In this document: in pieces, positions 28,712 to 37,462 of the stretch
Position numbering within the stretch: position 1 is the stretch's first letter
Layout: each line of letters starts with the position of its first letter
Source: Xanthomonas vasicola
GTDB taxonomy: Bacteria; Pseudomonadota; Gammaproteobacteria; Xanthomonadales; Xanthomonadaceae
DNA length: 64,000 nt
Assembly (NCBI RefSeq): GCF_000772705.2
Contig: NZ_JSBW02000002.1
Span: forward strand, 1 to 64,000
Direction of reading: 5' to 3'
Position numbers and translations under genes: made by a program
The notes under the pieces: model-generated
What the model saw: the letters and a program-made list of their open reading frames with translations, nothing else
Databases searched by the model: none
Told to the model about the DNA's origin: nothing

Positions 28712-30598
28712 TCAGCCCAACGGTTCGTCGGACAAATAGGTGTAACCGGTCAGGCCGGCTTCCAGCGCAGCGCTGAGTTCCTGCGCGCGCTCGGGCGACA
28801 ATTGCGCGGCAGCGATGCGCTCGGCATAGGTGGCACGCAGCGTGTCCAGGTGATAGCCCACGTAATCCAACATCACGTCGGTGGTGTCGCCGCGACGCTG
28901 CTGCGCGATACGATAGCCATCGCCATTCACCACAACCTCCACTGCATCGGTATCGCCGAATAGGTTATGGATATCGCCCAGAATTTCCTGGTAAGCACCC
29001 ACCAGGAAAAAGCCGATGCGATAGCTCTCACCCGCATTCAAACTGTGCAGCGGCAACGAGCTGTCCAGACTTTCGTTCTCGACATAGGTCTTGACCATAC
29101 CGTCGGAATCGCAGGTCATGTCGGCGATGATGCCGCGCCGCTGCGGCGCTTCGTTCAAGCGTTCAATCGGCACGATCGGGAACACCTGATCGATCGCCCA
29201 CACATCCGGGATCGATTCGAACACGCTGAAGTTGACGAAGTACTTGTCCACCAGCCGCTCGTTGAGCTCATCCAGCACCGGCCGATGGCTCTTCTCGTCG
29301 AAGCTCAGGCGCGCACGCACGCCGTGTGCGATGGCATAGAACAGATCGTCGATGCGCGCACGGTGGGTCAGGTCGATCTGGCCCAGCGCATACGCACTCA
29401 AGCCCTCGGCATGGAAGTGCTGGGCTTCCTGAAACAGTTCCACTGCCGGGCGCACGTCGAGCTCGTCATGAATCTCGCGCAGGTGGCGAATCGCTGCCGG
29501 TTCGTCGGCATGCGCGTCCGGCACGCGGCCTTCGGGCGCCTGCTCCACTTCGGAGACGTTGGCGATCAGCACCGCGTGGTGCGCCGTCATCGCGCGCCCG
29601 CATTCGGTGACGATGCGCGGTGGCGGCAGGCCATGTTCTTCGCAGGCGCTAGCCAGCGGCTGCACGATGTTGCTGGCGTACGAATGCAGGCCGTAGTTGA
29701 TCGAGCAATAGCTGCGCGAGCGGGTGCCTTCGTAATCGATGCCCAGGCCGCCACCGACGTCCACGTGGCTGATCTTGGCGCCCAGGCGCGAAAGCTCCAC
29801 GAAATAGCGCGTGGCCTCGCGCATGCCGTTGGCGATATCGCGCACATTGGAGATCTGCGAGCCCATATGGAAATGCAGCAACTTCAGGCTGTCGGCGTAT
29901 TCGGTGTCGCGCAGCGTCTTCCACAGGTCCAGCACCTGGCGCGGCGAAAGGCCGAACTTGGCCTTGTCGCCACCGCTGTTCTGCCACTTGCCCGCGCCGA
30001 GCGAGGCCAGGCGCATGCGCACGCCCAGGCCCGGCTGGACGTCCAACGCGCGTGCCTCTTCCAACACCAAGTTCAGCTCGGACGGCTTTTCGATGACGAT
30101 GAAAGTCTGCAGGCCGAGCTTGCGACCGATCAGCGCCAGGCGGATGTATTCGCGATCCTTGTAGCCGTTGCACACGATCAGCCCGCCTGGGCGCGACAGC
30201 GCCAGCACCGCCATCAACTCCGGTTTGCTGCCCGCTTCCAGGCCGAAGCCGTCGCCGTGATGGCTGGCCAGGGTACCGGCCACGCCGCGGTGCTGGTTGA
30301 CCTTGATTGGATACACCGCGGTGTAGCCGCCGGCGTAATCCCATTCCGATTGCGCCTGTGCGAAGGCTGCCTGCAGCTTGCCCAGGCGCTGGCCCAGGAT
30401 GTCCGGGAAGCGCACGAGCAGCGGCAGCTTGGCGCCTGCAGCACGCGCGGCATCCACCACCTCGGGCAGCGACACCGCCGGGCCATCGGCGGTTGGGGTG
30501 ACCACCACGTGTCCGGCAGCATTCACATCGAAATACCCGTCGGCCCAATGCGGGATCGAATAGGTCTTGCGGGCTTGGTCGAGGGACCAATCGCTCAT
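28712..30598 (-). CDS. speA: Biosynthetic arginine decarboxylase
   Basis: PLP-dependent decarboxylase converting arginine to agmatine, first step of the agmatine route to putrescine. 628 residues, normal for SpeA (alanine-racemase-like fold III). The PLP lysine is in VYPIKVNQHRGV (about 85), the phosphate-binding glycine-rich loop is DVGGGLGIDYEG (about 290), and the C-terminal active-site region includes ADMTCDSDG (about 495). The start at 30598 gives MSDWSLDQARKTY, the family N-terminus. It is divergent from speE with a REP-like palindrome between, so two polyamine genes may share a control region. Confidence 0.95.
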   Translation of the reverse strand: MSDWSLDQARKTYSIPHWADGYFDVNAAGHVVVTPTADGPAVSLPEVVDAARAAGAKLPLLVRFPDILGQRLGKLQAAFAQAQSEWDYAGGYTAVYPIKVNQHRGVAGTLASHHGDGFGLEAGSKPELMAVLALSRPGGLIVCNGYKDREYIRLALIGRKLGLQTFIVIEKPSELNLVLEEARALDVQPGLGVRMRLASLGAGKWQNSGGDKAKFGLSPRQVLDLWKTLRDTEYADSLKLLHFHMGSQISNVRDIANGMREATRYFVELSRLGAKISHVDVGGGLGIDYEGTRSRSYCSINYGLHSYASNIVQPLASACEEHGLPPPRIVTECGRAMTAHHAVLIANVSEVEQAPEGRVPDAHADEPAAIRHLREIHDELDVRPAVELFQEAQHFHAEGLSAYALGQIDLTHRARIDDLFYAIAHGVRARLSFDEKSHRPVLDELNERLVDKYFVNFSVFESIPDVWAIDQVFPIVPIERLNEAPQRRGIIADMTCDSDGMVKTYVENESLDSSLPLHSLNAGESYRIGFFLVGAYQEILGDIHNLFGDTDAVEVVVNGDGYRIAQQRRGDTTDVMLDYVGYHLDTLRATYAERIAAAQLSPERAQELSAALEAGLTGYTYLSDEPLG

Positions 30599-30659
30599 TT
30601 CGCTGTCTCGGCTGGAATAAAAAAGGGCGTGAAGTGTAACGCCTGGCATGCGCAGGGTC

Positions 30660-30801
30660 CGTTACAATCCGCGCCGACTTCACGCCCCTCTCCTGTTGGA
30701 GCGGGGCCGAGCAAGGGTTAGCCGCTGCGCAGTTTGGCTGCATGAGGCTGCGCCCGACCCTCATCCGGCGCTTTGCGCCACCTTCTCCCGGTGGGAGAAG
30801 G
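30660..30801. repeat. REP-like palindromic element in the speA/speE intergenic region
   Basis: It includes CCTTCTCCC-GGT-GGGAGAAGG (30781-30801), a 9-bp perfect hairpin, and GGCGC-TTT-GCGCC (30767-30779). An imperfect GCCCCTCTCC / GGAGCGGGGC pair lies near 30682-30707. The combination ...CCCTCATCCGGCGCTT...CCACCTTCTCCC resembles a dispersed palindromic repeat common in xanthomonads, as I recall. It lies in the speE leader, ending 35 bases before its start. Confidence 0.6.
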
Positions 30802-30835
30802 AACCGCCCGCTTCTTCCAGCATTAGGACGTCCGC

Positions 30836-31693
30836 ATGAGCAGCAACGACAACTGGTACATCGAACACTTCCAGCCGACCGGCTCGGCGATCGGCTTCCG
30901 CATCAGCGGCAAGCTGGACGAGGTGCAGTCCCCGTTCCAGAAGATCGAGATCTACCAGACCACCGATTGGGGCAAGCTGATGCTCATCGACGGCGCGGTG
31001 ATGCTGACCAGCCGCGACAATTTCTTCTATCACGAAATGATCAGCCACCCGGCGCTGTTCACCCACGCCGCGCCCAAGCGCGTGGTGATCATCGGCGGCG
31101 GCGACTGCGGCACGCTGCGCGAGGTGCTCAAGCACCCGGGCGTGGAAAGCGCCACCCAGTGCGATATCGACGAGCAGGTCACGCGCATGTCGGAGAAGTA
31201 TTTCCCCGAGCTGTGCGATTCCAACCACGACACGCGCGCCGAACTGCTGTTCGACGACGGCGTGGCCTATATGGCCAATTGCCCGGCCGGCAGCGTGGAT
31301 ATCGTGATCGTCGATTCCACCGACCCGGTGGGCCCGGCCGAAGGCCTGTTCAACAAGGCGTTCTACGACAGCTGCTTCAAGGCATTGAAGGACGACGGCA
31401 TCCTGGTGCAGCAGTCCGAGTCGCCGCTGGCGCTGCTGGACCTGATCAACGAAATGCGCACCGAAATGGGCAAGGCCGGCTTCCAGTCATTCAAGACCCT
31501 GCCGTTCCCGCAGCCGTGCTACCCCACCGGCTGGTGGAGCGTGACCATGGCCAGCAAGCAGGCCAACGCGGATTTTGCGTTCCGCCAGGATGCTGCGCAG
31601 ACCAAGGGCTTCGAGACGCTGTACTACACCGCCCATCTGCACACTGGCGTGCTGGTTGCGCCGCCGTTCGTGGCCAAGGCGCTGGGCGAGTAA
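30836..31693 (+). CDS. speE: Spermidine synthase
   Basis: Aminopropyltransferase making spermidine from putrescine and decarboxylated SAM, 285 residues. The SAM-binding GGGDCGTLREVLKH is near 86, the acidic DIDEQV near 110, and the polyamine-binding DSTDPVGPAEGLF near 158-170. W-Y-I-E at the N-terminus is typical. The ATG at 30836 follows AGGACGTCCGC. It is divergent from speA. No speD is in the window, so decarboxylated SAM must come from a gene elsewhere. Confidence 0.95.
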   Translation: MSSNDNWYIEHFQPTGSAIGFRISGKLDEVQSPFQKIEIYQTTDWGKLMLIDGAVMLTSRDNFFYHEMISHPALFTHAAPKRVVIIGGGDCGTLREVLKHPGVESATQCDIDEQVTRMSEKYFPELCDSNHDTRAELLFDDGVAYMANCPAGSVDIVIVDSTDPVGPAEGLFNKAFYDSCFKALKDDGILVQQSESPLALLDLINEMRTEMGKAGFQSFKTLPFPQPCYPTGWWSVTMASKQANADFAFRQDAAQTKGFETLYYTAHLHTGVLVAPPFVAKALGE

Positions 31694-31731
31694 GCGGCGA
31701 GCCACAGCCACATAGAGTGAGCAGTCTGCCT

Positions 31732-31773
31732 CGAGGTGGTCGTCGGTCCGCTACCGGACGCGTCACCACCTCG
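31732..31773. ncRNA. Long two-part stem-loop 3' of speE
   Basis: CGAGGTGGT (31732-31740) pairs with ACCACCTCG (31765-31773). Nested inside, GTCCG (31746-31750) pairs with CGGAC (31755-31759). It starts about 40 bases after the speE stop and is followed at 31799 by a terminator-type hairpin. This could be a structured 3' UTR or a small RNA ending at that terminator; the RNA call is tentative. Confidence 0.3.
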
Positions 31774-31798
31774 GCACTGCCGAGATCTGCACCGCACT

Positions 31799-31818
31799 GG
31801 CCGCCTTCAAGGGCGGCC
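31799..31818 (+). terminator. Terminator-like hairpin
   Basis: GGCCGCC / GGCGGCC, a perfect 7-bp stem with loop TTCAAG, followed by CTTGTGT. It is the likely end of the speE transcript or of the structured RNA just upstream. Confidence 0.6.
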
Positions 31819-32090
31819 CTTGTGTATGAGCGGTGGCAGGCGCGCAGATGCGCAGTGGCAATTGATCCATCTCTCGGCCGCGCCTGTCTGATGGCTGGAT
31901 ACAGTTGTCGATCGCCGCGGTCGGTCACCCACGTTCGGCATTGTGATTCGCATGCCGGCGGCCAAAAGCGCTGAGCAGCATAGGCCGCCACTTGAGGACT
32001 TCCAGAATCGCTACCGGCATCGCTTGGCGCGTCCAGTGCCTGCTCGTCTCTGCAGCGCACTTGGCGCGGCCCGTACGTCCTTGCACTGTA

Positions 32091-32230
32091 GAGCAGCTAA
32101 CCAAACGACTGCGCCGCCGCCAGGCGTCGCGACCGGTGCTCGGTGTGGCATCTACCACTCGTCCACTGTGGTTCCTGCGCGCCGTCCGCACCTGCCTGAC
32201 GACTGCTCGCTACGTGTTGTTAGCTGCTCT
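32091..32230. repeat. Dispersed palindromic element of about 140 bp, copy 1
   Basis: Bounded by a terminal inverted repeat: GAGCAGCTAAC at 32091-32101 and GTTAGCTGCTC at 32219-32229; one further base pair extends each end, and a few more pair inward with mismatches. Homologous along its length to 37771-37912: both have ..CTCGG..., TACCA, GTTCC.. and TGCTCGCT..GT.TTGTT.GC.GCTCT in the same order. It lies 57 bases past the stop of the leftward gene at 32288. No transposase inside; MITE-like. No target-site duplication is evident. Confidence 0.6.
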
Positions 32231-32287
32231 AAAGTTCCGACGCAATCCTCCCGCCCGGCTGGCGGGTGCCTGTTGCATGTATAGCCC

Positions 32288-32896
32288 TTACAGCCGTGCC
32301 AACACCTCGGCTTTCTTGGCGTCGAATTCTTCCTGCGTGACCAAACCGGCATCCAATAACTGCTTGAGCTTGCTCAGCACCTGCACCGGATCATCGGAGG
32401 CGGCCAACGCGATCTGCTGGGCCGAAGGCAACGCTCCCTGCGCGCTGGGCGCATGCACCACCACGCCACCAGCTGCCGCACGCAGCTTGTCGATTTCCAA
32501 CTGCTGGCGCTTTTCGTAGGCAGATTCTTCCACCTGCTGCGCGTAGGCATACACGCGCCGCGCCTGTTTCTTGGGCAGGCTGTCGATGGACGCGTAGGCA
32601 CCCTGCGTGGTGCGGCACATGATGGTCGCCCCGAGCATTTGTTCGCTCATGTGCACATCGAGCACCTCGCGCCAGGGGAAATCGCGGAACGTCATGCCGA
32701 GCAATTTCGGGTACACCACGATGAAGCGGCGGTTGGTCAGCACCACCGCGTCCGGCGACAGGTTCACCATCTTCTTCTGCACGGCAATGTACTCGACCTG
32801 CTCGTCGCGGGTCAGCAACTCGGTGATCTTGGGCAGGATCTTGCCCACAGCCACCGGGTCATGCTCGTCTGTCAAAAACTGCGCCAATGCGTCCAT
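32288..32896 (-). CDS. PH-like (bacterial) and SHOCT domain protein
   Basis: 202 residues, no signal peptide. The central region (about 30-110) contains VVLTNRRFIVVYPKLLGMTFRDFPW, the pattern of a bacterial PH domain (YokE/bPH_4 type). A helical stretch (about 112-145) follows, and the C-terminal SHOCT domain (about 168-202) reads VLSKLKQLLDAGLVTQEEFDAKK. SHOCT proteins are often membrane- or oligomer-associated. Neighbours give no clear functional link. The palindromic element at 32091-32230 lies at its 3' end. Confidence 0.85.
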   Translation of the reverse strand: MDALAQFLTDEHDPVAVGKILPKITELLTRDEQVEYIAVQKKMVNLSPDAVVLTNRRFIVVYPKLLGMTFRDFPWREVLDVHMSEQMLGATIMCRTTQGAYASIDSLPKKQARRVYAYAQQVEESAYEKRQQLEIDKLRAAAGGVVVHAPSAQGALPSAQQIALAASDDPVQVLSKLKQLLDAGLVTQEEFDAKKAEVLARL

Positions 32897-33089
32897 CTGC
32901 CCTCGCCCACGGCTGAATCACTGCGTTGAGCGCGACACTACAACACCCCGCATGGATGGCTGTGCAATGCCGATAACCGTTTGCGCTACCGGGTTCAAAT
33001 GGAGTTGCTGTCTACTGCATAGCTGTTGCGTGCGGCATGACGCAGAAGGGCGAGCGCTGCCGCCCGCCTTTCTTTGCCGTTGACCCGCA

Positions 33090-33880
33090 TCAAAAGCGGA
33101 TTTCGGCTCCGCAGCTCAGCACTTCCGCACGGTTGATCGTGAGGTCTTCGTAGTTGCCGTAATACGCGTCAGCGTAGACGTAATTGGTGTAAAGCGCGCT
33201 CAAGCTGACGTGCTTGCCGATATCTACACCGAGACCGGCACCAACGTATGCGCCATAAACGCGTTCGTTGTCGTCCTCACCTTTCGCCGTGCCGCCCCAA
33301 TAGCCCAGCCGCACAAGCGCAAAGACAGGTGCATCGCCAAAGTTGAAGCGCGCCGTTCTACCGACGCTGCCGGAATCCACGTTTGGAACGACAACAAAGC
33401 CGTCCTCATCCTTGGAACCATCCACTTTCCCGGTTGCGGCTTCGATGCCGAGCAATGTGACCGGACCTGCGCGCCAGCGGTAGCCAACGTTGAAGCCCTG
33501 CATGTCCTGCTTGCCGTTTTCAAACACTTTGGCTTTGCCACTCTGGACACCGAGGAACACGCCGCTTTTGAGGCGTTGCTCTTCTTCGCGCGGCGGCGGC
33601 GGTACGTAGGCAGGCGCGGCGGGCGCTGCCTCGGCCGATGTCGGCTCAGTCACCGTGCTGAAACCACCGGATTCGCCGGTTCCGGTTTCGCTACTACCGA
33701 CAACAGCCGTCGTCGCGCCCGCTTGCGCAGGGCGCGACGACGGCGCTACCGGCGCGGTGCCGGCCTGCTGCTTTTGCTGTTGACGGTAGCTGTCCCACCG
33801 CGCGACAACGATTGCCCCGAAGCCTGAGCCGTGACGCCGAACGCCGTGCAGGCCAACAGCAGTGTTGCGATACTTTTCAT
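33090..33880 (-). pseudogene. Outer-membrane beta-barrel protein gene split by a frameshift
   Basis: A signal peptide MKSIATLLLACTAFGVTAQA starts at 33880 and continues GQSLSRG. The mature part begins in another frame with RWDSYRQQQKQQAG and runs to 33090. It has a Pro/Ala-rich linker (about 30-100), then beta-strand-rich sequence with alternating aromatic residues and a terminal Phe (CGAEIRF), typical of 8-strand OmpA/OmpW-like barrels. The frame change is near 33794-33803 (one base lost or two gained). Without correction the barrel lacks its export signal. A sequencing error cannot be excluded. Confidence 0.7.
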
Positions 33881-34441
33881 TGCATCCCCAATGAGTCGTA
33901 CTCCATCGTTCCCGCATCCTTGCGCACGCAGGGTCACCCTGACGGCGTCTGGAAGTGGCACAGTTGCTGTCGAATTCGTGGGCTTTCCCGGCATCACCGG
34001 ATGTTGTTCGACATCGCTCCGGGCGTCGCCCGAAGAACTTGCCCGTGCTAACGGATGATGCAGCCCCTGACCGTAGCCGGCACAGTGCCTGGAGTCCCAG
34101 CGGCTGCAAGAAGCGATGTGACCGTTGCTTGCATTGTCAAACGACGTGGGTTGCCTGATTGTGGGCCGGGAGCCGGAGCCAGGGAGCGCGCTGGCGGTAC
34201 GACAAGGCAACTTGTGGCTGGCGTTGCCCGCATCCATCGCCAGCGCGCGGTAAAAAATCGAAGAGAATTCCATCAAGCGCTTGATTAGCAAAGCCGTTCC
34301 ACTTCCAGAACATTACATTTATTAAATAGATGTAATTTCAGTACTCAAAAGTTCTAAAATTCCCCGAACCGATCCCCTGCGATCATCGTGAACCTGTGCA
34401 ACGCGTGACATCTCCGCGCCGCCACGGTCCGGAGAACTGCC
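33881..34441. other. Intergenic region, 561 bp, with an A/T-rich patch
   Basis: Divergent spacer between the barrel gene and the kinase gene. The stretch 34285-34365 is unusually A/T-rich for this chromosome and contains ATTACAT (34312-34318) / ATGTAAT (34330-34336), a 7-bp inverted repeat with an 11-base spacer. It may be an operator or promoter region for the kinase gene. No gene or RNA was recognised in the rest. Confidence 0.4.
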
Positions 34442-35098
34442 ATGCATTACCAGCCGCTGGATGTGTCCAGCCTGCACCTCGTCACTCCCGTTCTGCTCAA
34501 GCAAGGCACGCGGATGCTTGAGCCCGACGTCTACCGCACCCACCTGGATGGGCAGCTGGCGGTGGTCAAGGACTACGGCCGCTATCGCAGCACGTTGCTG
34601 GCGCCCATTGCGCGGCTGATGGTGCGCCATGAGGCCAGCATGCTGCGGCAGTTGCAGGGCTGGCGGCATGCGCCGGCCCTGCTCGGCACGTTGGGCGGCC
34701 TCGCGCTAGGCATGGAATTCATTCCTGGCGACACGCTCAGCACCAGCACAATCGTGGGCCAGGAAGTCTTCCAGCAATTGCAGCAGGCGTTGCGCCGGCT
34801 GCATGCGTTAGGCATCACCCATAACGACCTGCATGGCACCAATGTGGTGGTCAGCGCGGGCGTGCCGGTGCTGATCGATTTCACCTCGGCGTGGCGATTC
34901 CCGCGCTGGCTGCAGCGCGGCACGCTGGCACGTCAGCTGCAACGCAGCGACGTGGCCAACTTCCAGAAAATGCGCCAGCGCCTTGCCAGCATCGCGCCGA
35001 CTGCCGACGAATCCGCACTCAGTGCCGAACCGCGCTGGGTATACGCGATTCGCAGTGGTTGGAAGCGGCTGTATCGGCGTTTGAAAGACACTGCGTGA
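34442..35098 (+). CDS. Small lipopolysaccharide-kinase/RIO-like protein kinase
   Basis: 218 residues with a compact protein-kinase-like fold. A likely ATP-site Lys is in LAVVKDYGRY (about 41), a helix Glu in RHEASMLRQL (about 63), the catalytic loop is HNDLHGTNVV (about 127-136), and the metal-binding Asp is in VLIDFTSAW (about 143-151). This is the WaaP/KdkA-type (Kdo/heptose kinase) pattern. No glycine-rich loop is apparent, as is common in this group. No LPS genes adjoin it. Substrate (lipid A core sugar or protein) is uncertain. The A/T-rich upstream region is unlike the neighbours. Confidence 0.82.
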   Translation: MHYQPLDVSSLHLVTPVLLKQGTRMLEPDVYRTHLDGQLAVVKDYGRYRSTLLAPIARLMVRHEASMLRQLQGWRHAPALLGTLGGLALGMEFIPGDTLSTSTIVGQEVFQQLQQALRRLHALGITHNDLHGTNVVVSAGVPVLIDFTSAWRFPRWLQRGTLARQLQRSDVANFQKMRQRLASIAPTADESALSAEPRWVYAIRSGWKRLYRRLKDTA

Positions 35099-35311
35099 TC
35101 AGCGCTGCTGACATAAGGGTGGCTGAGCACGTTGTGTCATGCCATCCGCTGCGCTAATTGCGTCAGTTTCATTTGCAGAGCGGAACATGCTTATAAGCGT
35201 TCTATCCCATGCCACCTGCTGCGATGCAGATGGCAATAGCGCTCCGGTGTTTGCATGCACAGCCACGCGCACAGTCACCCATGCGCGTCGCTGTGCTTCT
35301 GCGCTAAGCCA

Positions 35312-37297
35312 TCACTTTGCAGCTGCCGACTCGGCGACTGCCGGCACGCGGTAAGCAATCAAGCGCGGTGCCTGCGCGATGAAGCGGTCGAGCACGCCGT
35401 CAGCGATCTTGACCGGGCCACCGAAGCGCGTGGCGCCGGGAATGGATGGAACCGAAGCAGCTGCGGCGGCAAGCGCAGCCGCCTCGGCAAACAACGCCGG
35501 TGTCTGCGTGTCGCCGCGATTGCCCGCATCCAGCCCGGCTGCCGTCTTCTGCAGCGCGCGGCCCCAGCCTTCCATCGCGGTCAGCCAGGGACGCGATTGC
35601 TCGGCAAAGCCCTTGTCGGCAACGCCATCGCGAATGATCTGCGGCGCGGCAGCCAACTCGTCGGCAGTGCGCGCCAATTCGGTAATGGCCTGCGTGCGCG
35701 CTGCCGCATCGCCCAGTGCGATCGCTTCGCGCACATGATCAAGCACCGCCTTCAGACGTGGCGCCTGTTCCTGCCACGGCTGGCTGCCGAAGGTTGGTGC
35801 CAGGTGCTGGGTATCGAAGAAGGTCAGCAATGCCGCCGTGACACGTGCATCGCCGCCGGCCAGATCGCGCGCTGCCGCATGCCAGGTGCGTTGCGCGTCG
35901 TAGTCTTTGTCGTTCCAGGCGAACGCGGTCAGTCCCATCACAGCGACGCGGCTGGGCACTTCCTGATTCATCGGGTTGGAGACAATGCCGGACAATTCGG
36001 CCGACAGGCCGGCCTCGCGCCGCGCATACGGCGCCATCAGCAAGCGCCCGGCCGAGGTTTCGAAATCGTTGACCGGGTAGTTGTCCCACAACAGCGTCTT
36101 GCGGCCGAATGCCTTGGTGGCAGCGCGCGCATCGGGGATGGAAATGGCCGGCGGCACCACGTCGGTACCGGTCCACTGCACCACGATCTTCGGGTCCAGA
36201 TGCTTGCGCAACGCTTCCTTGTAAGGGCTCTCTTTGGCGTCGTAGTACTCGGTCGGCACCATGATCAATTCCGACGTTGCATCGTGCCGCGCAACCAGAT
36301 CGGCCTGCACCAGATTGAGCAGATGCGACTGCGCGATACCGGCTGCCTGCGCGCCGGACTCACCAAAGGTGGTCTTGTCGCGCTCGCAATTCCACTTGGT
36401 GTATTCGATATCGTCCAGCGCCACGTAGAAACTGCGCACGCCCAGCGCGCGGAACGCATCGAACTTGCGTAGCAGCGCCTTGGCATCGGCCGGATCGGAG
36501 AAGCACACCGTGGGGCCGGGCGAAATCGCATAGACGAAATCGACGTGATTACGCTTGGCGGTGGCGGCCAACTGACCTAGCGCCTTCAAGGTCGCCTTCG
36601 GATACGGTTCGCGCCAGCGATCAAGCGCGTAGGGGTCGTCCTTCGGGCTGTAGATAAAGGTGTTGGCCTTGGTGCGGGCGAGGAAATCGATGTGCTTGCT
36701 GCGGTCGCTCATCGACCACGGCGCGCCGTAGAAGCCTTCGATCGTGCCGCGAATCGGCATGGCTGGGTAATCCTGGATCGTCAGCGTCGGGATAGCCGGC
36801 CGCTCGACCAGCTGCCGCAGCGTCTGCGCCGCATGGAATAGGCCATCGTCGTCGTGACCCGCCAGCGTGATCAGGCTGCCGCGATCGAGCGCAACGCTGG
36901 CCAGCGTGTAGCCCTCCTTGTGGGTGTCCTGCACGGCCTTGCTACGCGTGAGCGCATCGCGCACCACAGCCGCATCGCCGGTACCGAGCACGATGTGCGG
37001 GCGGTCCAGCGTGGCAGGCAAGCGCGTGGCGGTGGAAATCTTGCTGACACCGGCGCTGCTGAGCATGCTGCGCACCAGCGCGACGGTGGCCTTGTCCGCG
37101 CCAGGCGCGACCACCAGCACTGCCGAGCGGCCCAGCGCGATGGTCGCGCCGTCCAGCGTGATCGATACCGGCGTCGGATAGATCGCTGGCTGGGCCACAG
37201 GCTCGGTCACCGACTGCGCTAACGCCGGGGCGGCCATGCCCAGCGCCACCAATACCGAAAGCAGGCGCACGCCCGGCTTGCTGTTGCGTCGCTTCAT
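35312..37297 (-). CDS. Secreted GH84 beta-N-acetylglucosaminidase (O-GlcNAcase/hyaluronidase type)
   Basis: 661 residues from the ATG at 37297. Sec signal peptide about 1-27 (LLSVLVALGMAAPALAQ). An N-terminal GH20b-like domain (about 35-165) precedes the GH84 catalytic domain, beginning RGTIEGFYGAPWSMSDR (about 183) with YSPKDDPY and the paired catalytic Asp in YVALDDIEY (about 290). A helical C-terminal region ends near 661. GH84 enzymes remove beta-GlcNAc by substrate-assisted catalysis. Two TGGTATT-type direct repeats lie upstream, suggesting control by GlcNAc. In a plant pathogen the likely substrates are N-glycans, chitin fragments or O-GlcNAc proteins. Confidence 0.9.
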   Translation of the reverse strand: MKRRNSKPGVRLLSVLVALGMAAPALAQSVTEPVAQPAIYPTPVSITLDGATIALGRSAVLVVAPGADKATVALVRSMLSSAGVSKISTATRLPATLDRPHIVLGTGDAAVVRDALTRSKAVQDTHKEGYTLASVALDRGSLITLAGHDDDGLFHAAQTLRQLVERPAIPTLTIQDYPAMPIRGTIEGFYGAPWSMSDRSKHIDFLARTKANTFIYSPKDDPYALDRWREPYPKATLKALGQLAATAKRNHVDFVYAISPGPTVCFSDPADAKALLRKFDAFRALGVRSFYVALDDIEYTKWNCERDKTTFGESGAQAAGIAQSHLLNLVQADLVARHDATSELIMVPTEYYDAKESPYKEALRKHLDPKIVVQWTGTDVVPPAISIPDARAATKAFGRKTLLWDNYPVNDFETSAGRLLMAPYARREAGLSAELSGIVSNPMNQEVPSRVAVMGLTAFAWNDKDYDAQRTWHAAARDLAGGDARVTAALLTFFDTQHLAPTFGSQPWQEQAPRLKAVLDHVREAIALGDAAARTQAITELARTADELAAAPQIIRDGVADKGFAEQSRPWLTAMEGWGRALQKTAAGLDAGNRGDTQTPALFAEAAALAAAAASVPSIPGATRFGGPVKIADGVLDRFIAQAPRLIAYRVPAVAESAAAK

Positions 37298-37306
37298 ATC
37301 GAACTC

Positions 37307-37324
37307 CGGTATTGGAATGGTATT
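37307..37324. promoter_or_regulatory. TGGTATT direct-repeat operator, proximal (NagQ-type)
   Basis: CGGTATT-GGAA-TGGTATT: two heptamers in direct orientation four bases apart. This fits the TGGTATT-N4-TGGTATT box that I recall being assigned to NagQ, the GntR-family N-acetylglucosamine repressor of xanthomonads. It lies only 10 bases upstream of the GH84 start and overlaps its CGGAG ribosome-binding site, so bound protein would block expression directly. Confidence 0.65.
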
Positions 37325-37462
37325 ACGCCCTAGAGTAGGCAAGTCGCGTGGCGGCGACAAGCGCGGCCGCATCTGCGTGCGGGCACGGCTTTCTTTGGGG
37401 CCTTTCCCAGCGCCGGCTCACGCCCTCGCATTGATCGGAACGGGTCCGTCCGCAAGATGTTG

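Larger units (their letters stand above)
31694..32287. other. Intergenic region, 594 bp, with hairpins and a palindromic element
   Basis: Holds the two hairpins just after speE (31732-31773 and 31799-31818) and a palindromic element of about 140 bp (32091-32230), each listed separately. I see no credible protein-coding gene; frames on both strands lack family similarity. Confidence 0.5.

Noticed and set aside
28362-28739. Rightward open frame upstream of speA's 3' end
   Set aside because: Arg/Ser-rich, overlaps the speA terminator and 3' end, no recognisable domain.
32941-33060. tRNA-like GGGTTCAAAT segment
   Set aside because: No acceptor or anticodon stems can be built around it, so not a tRNA.
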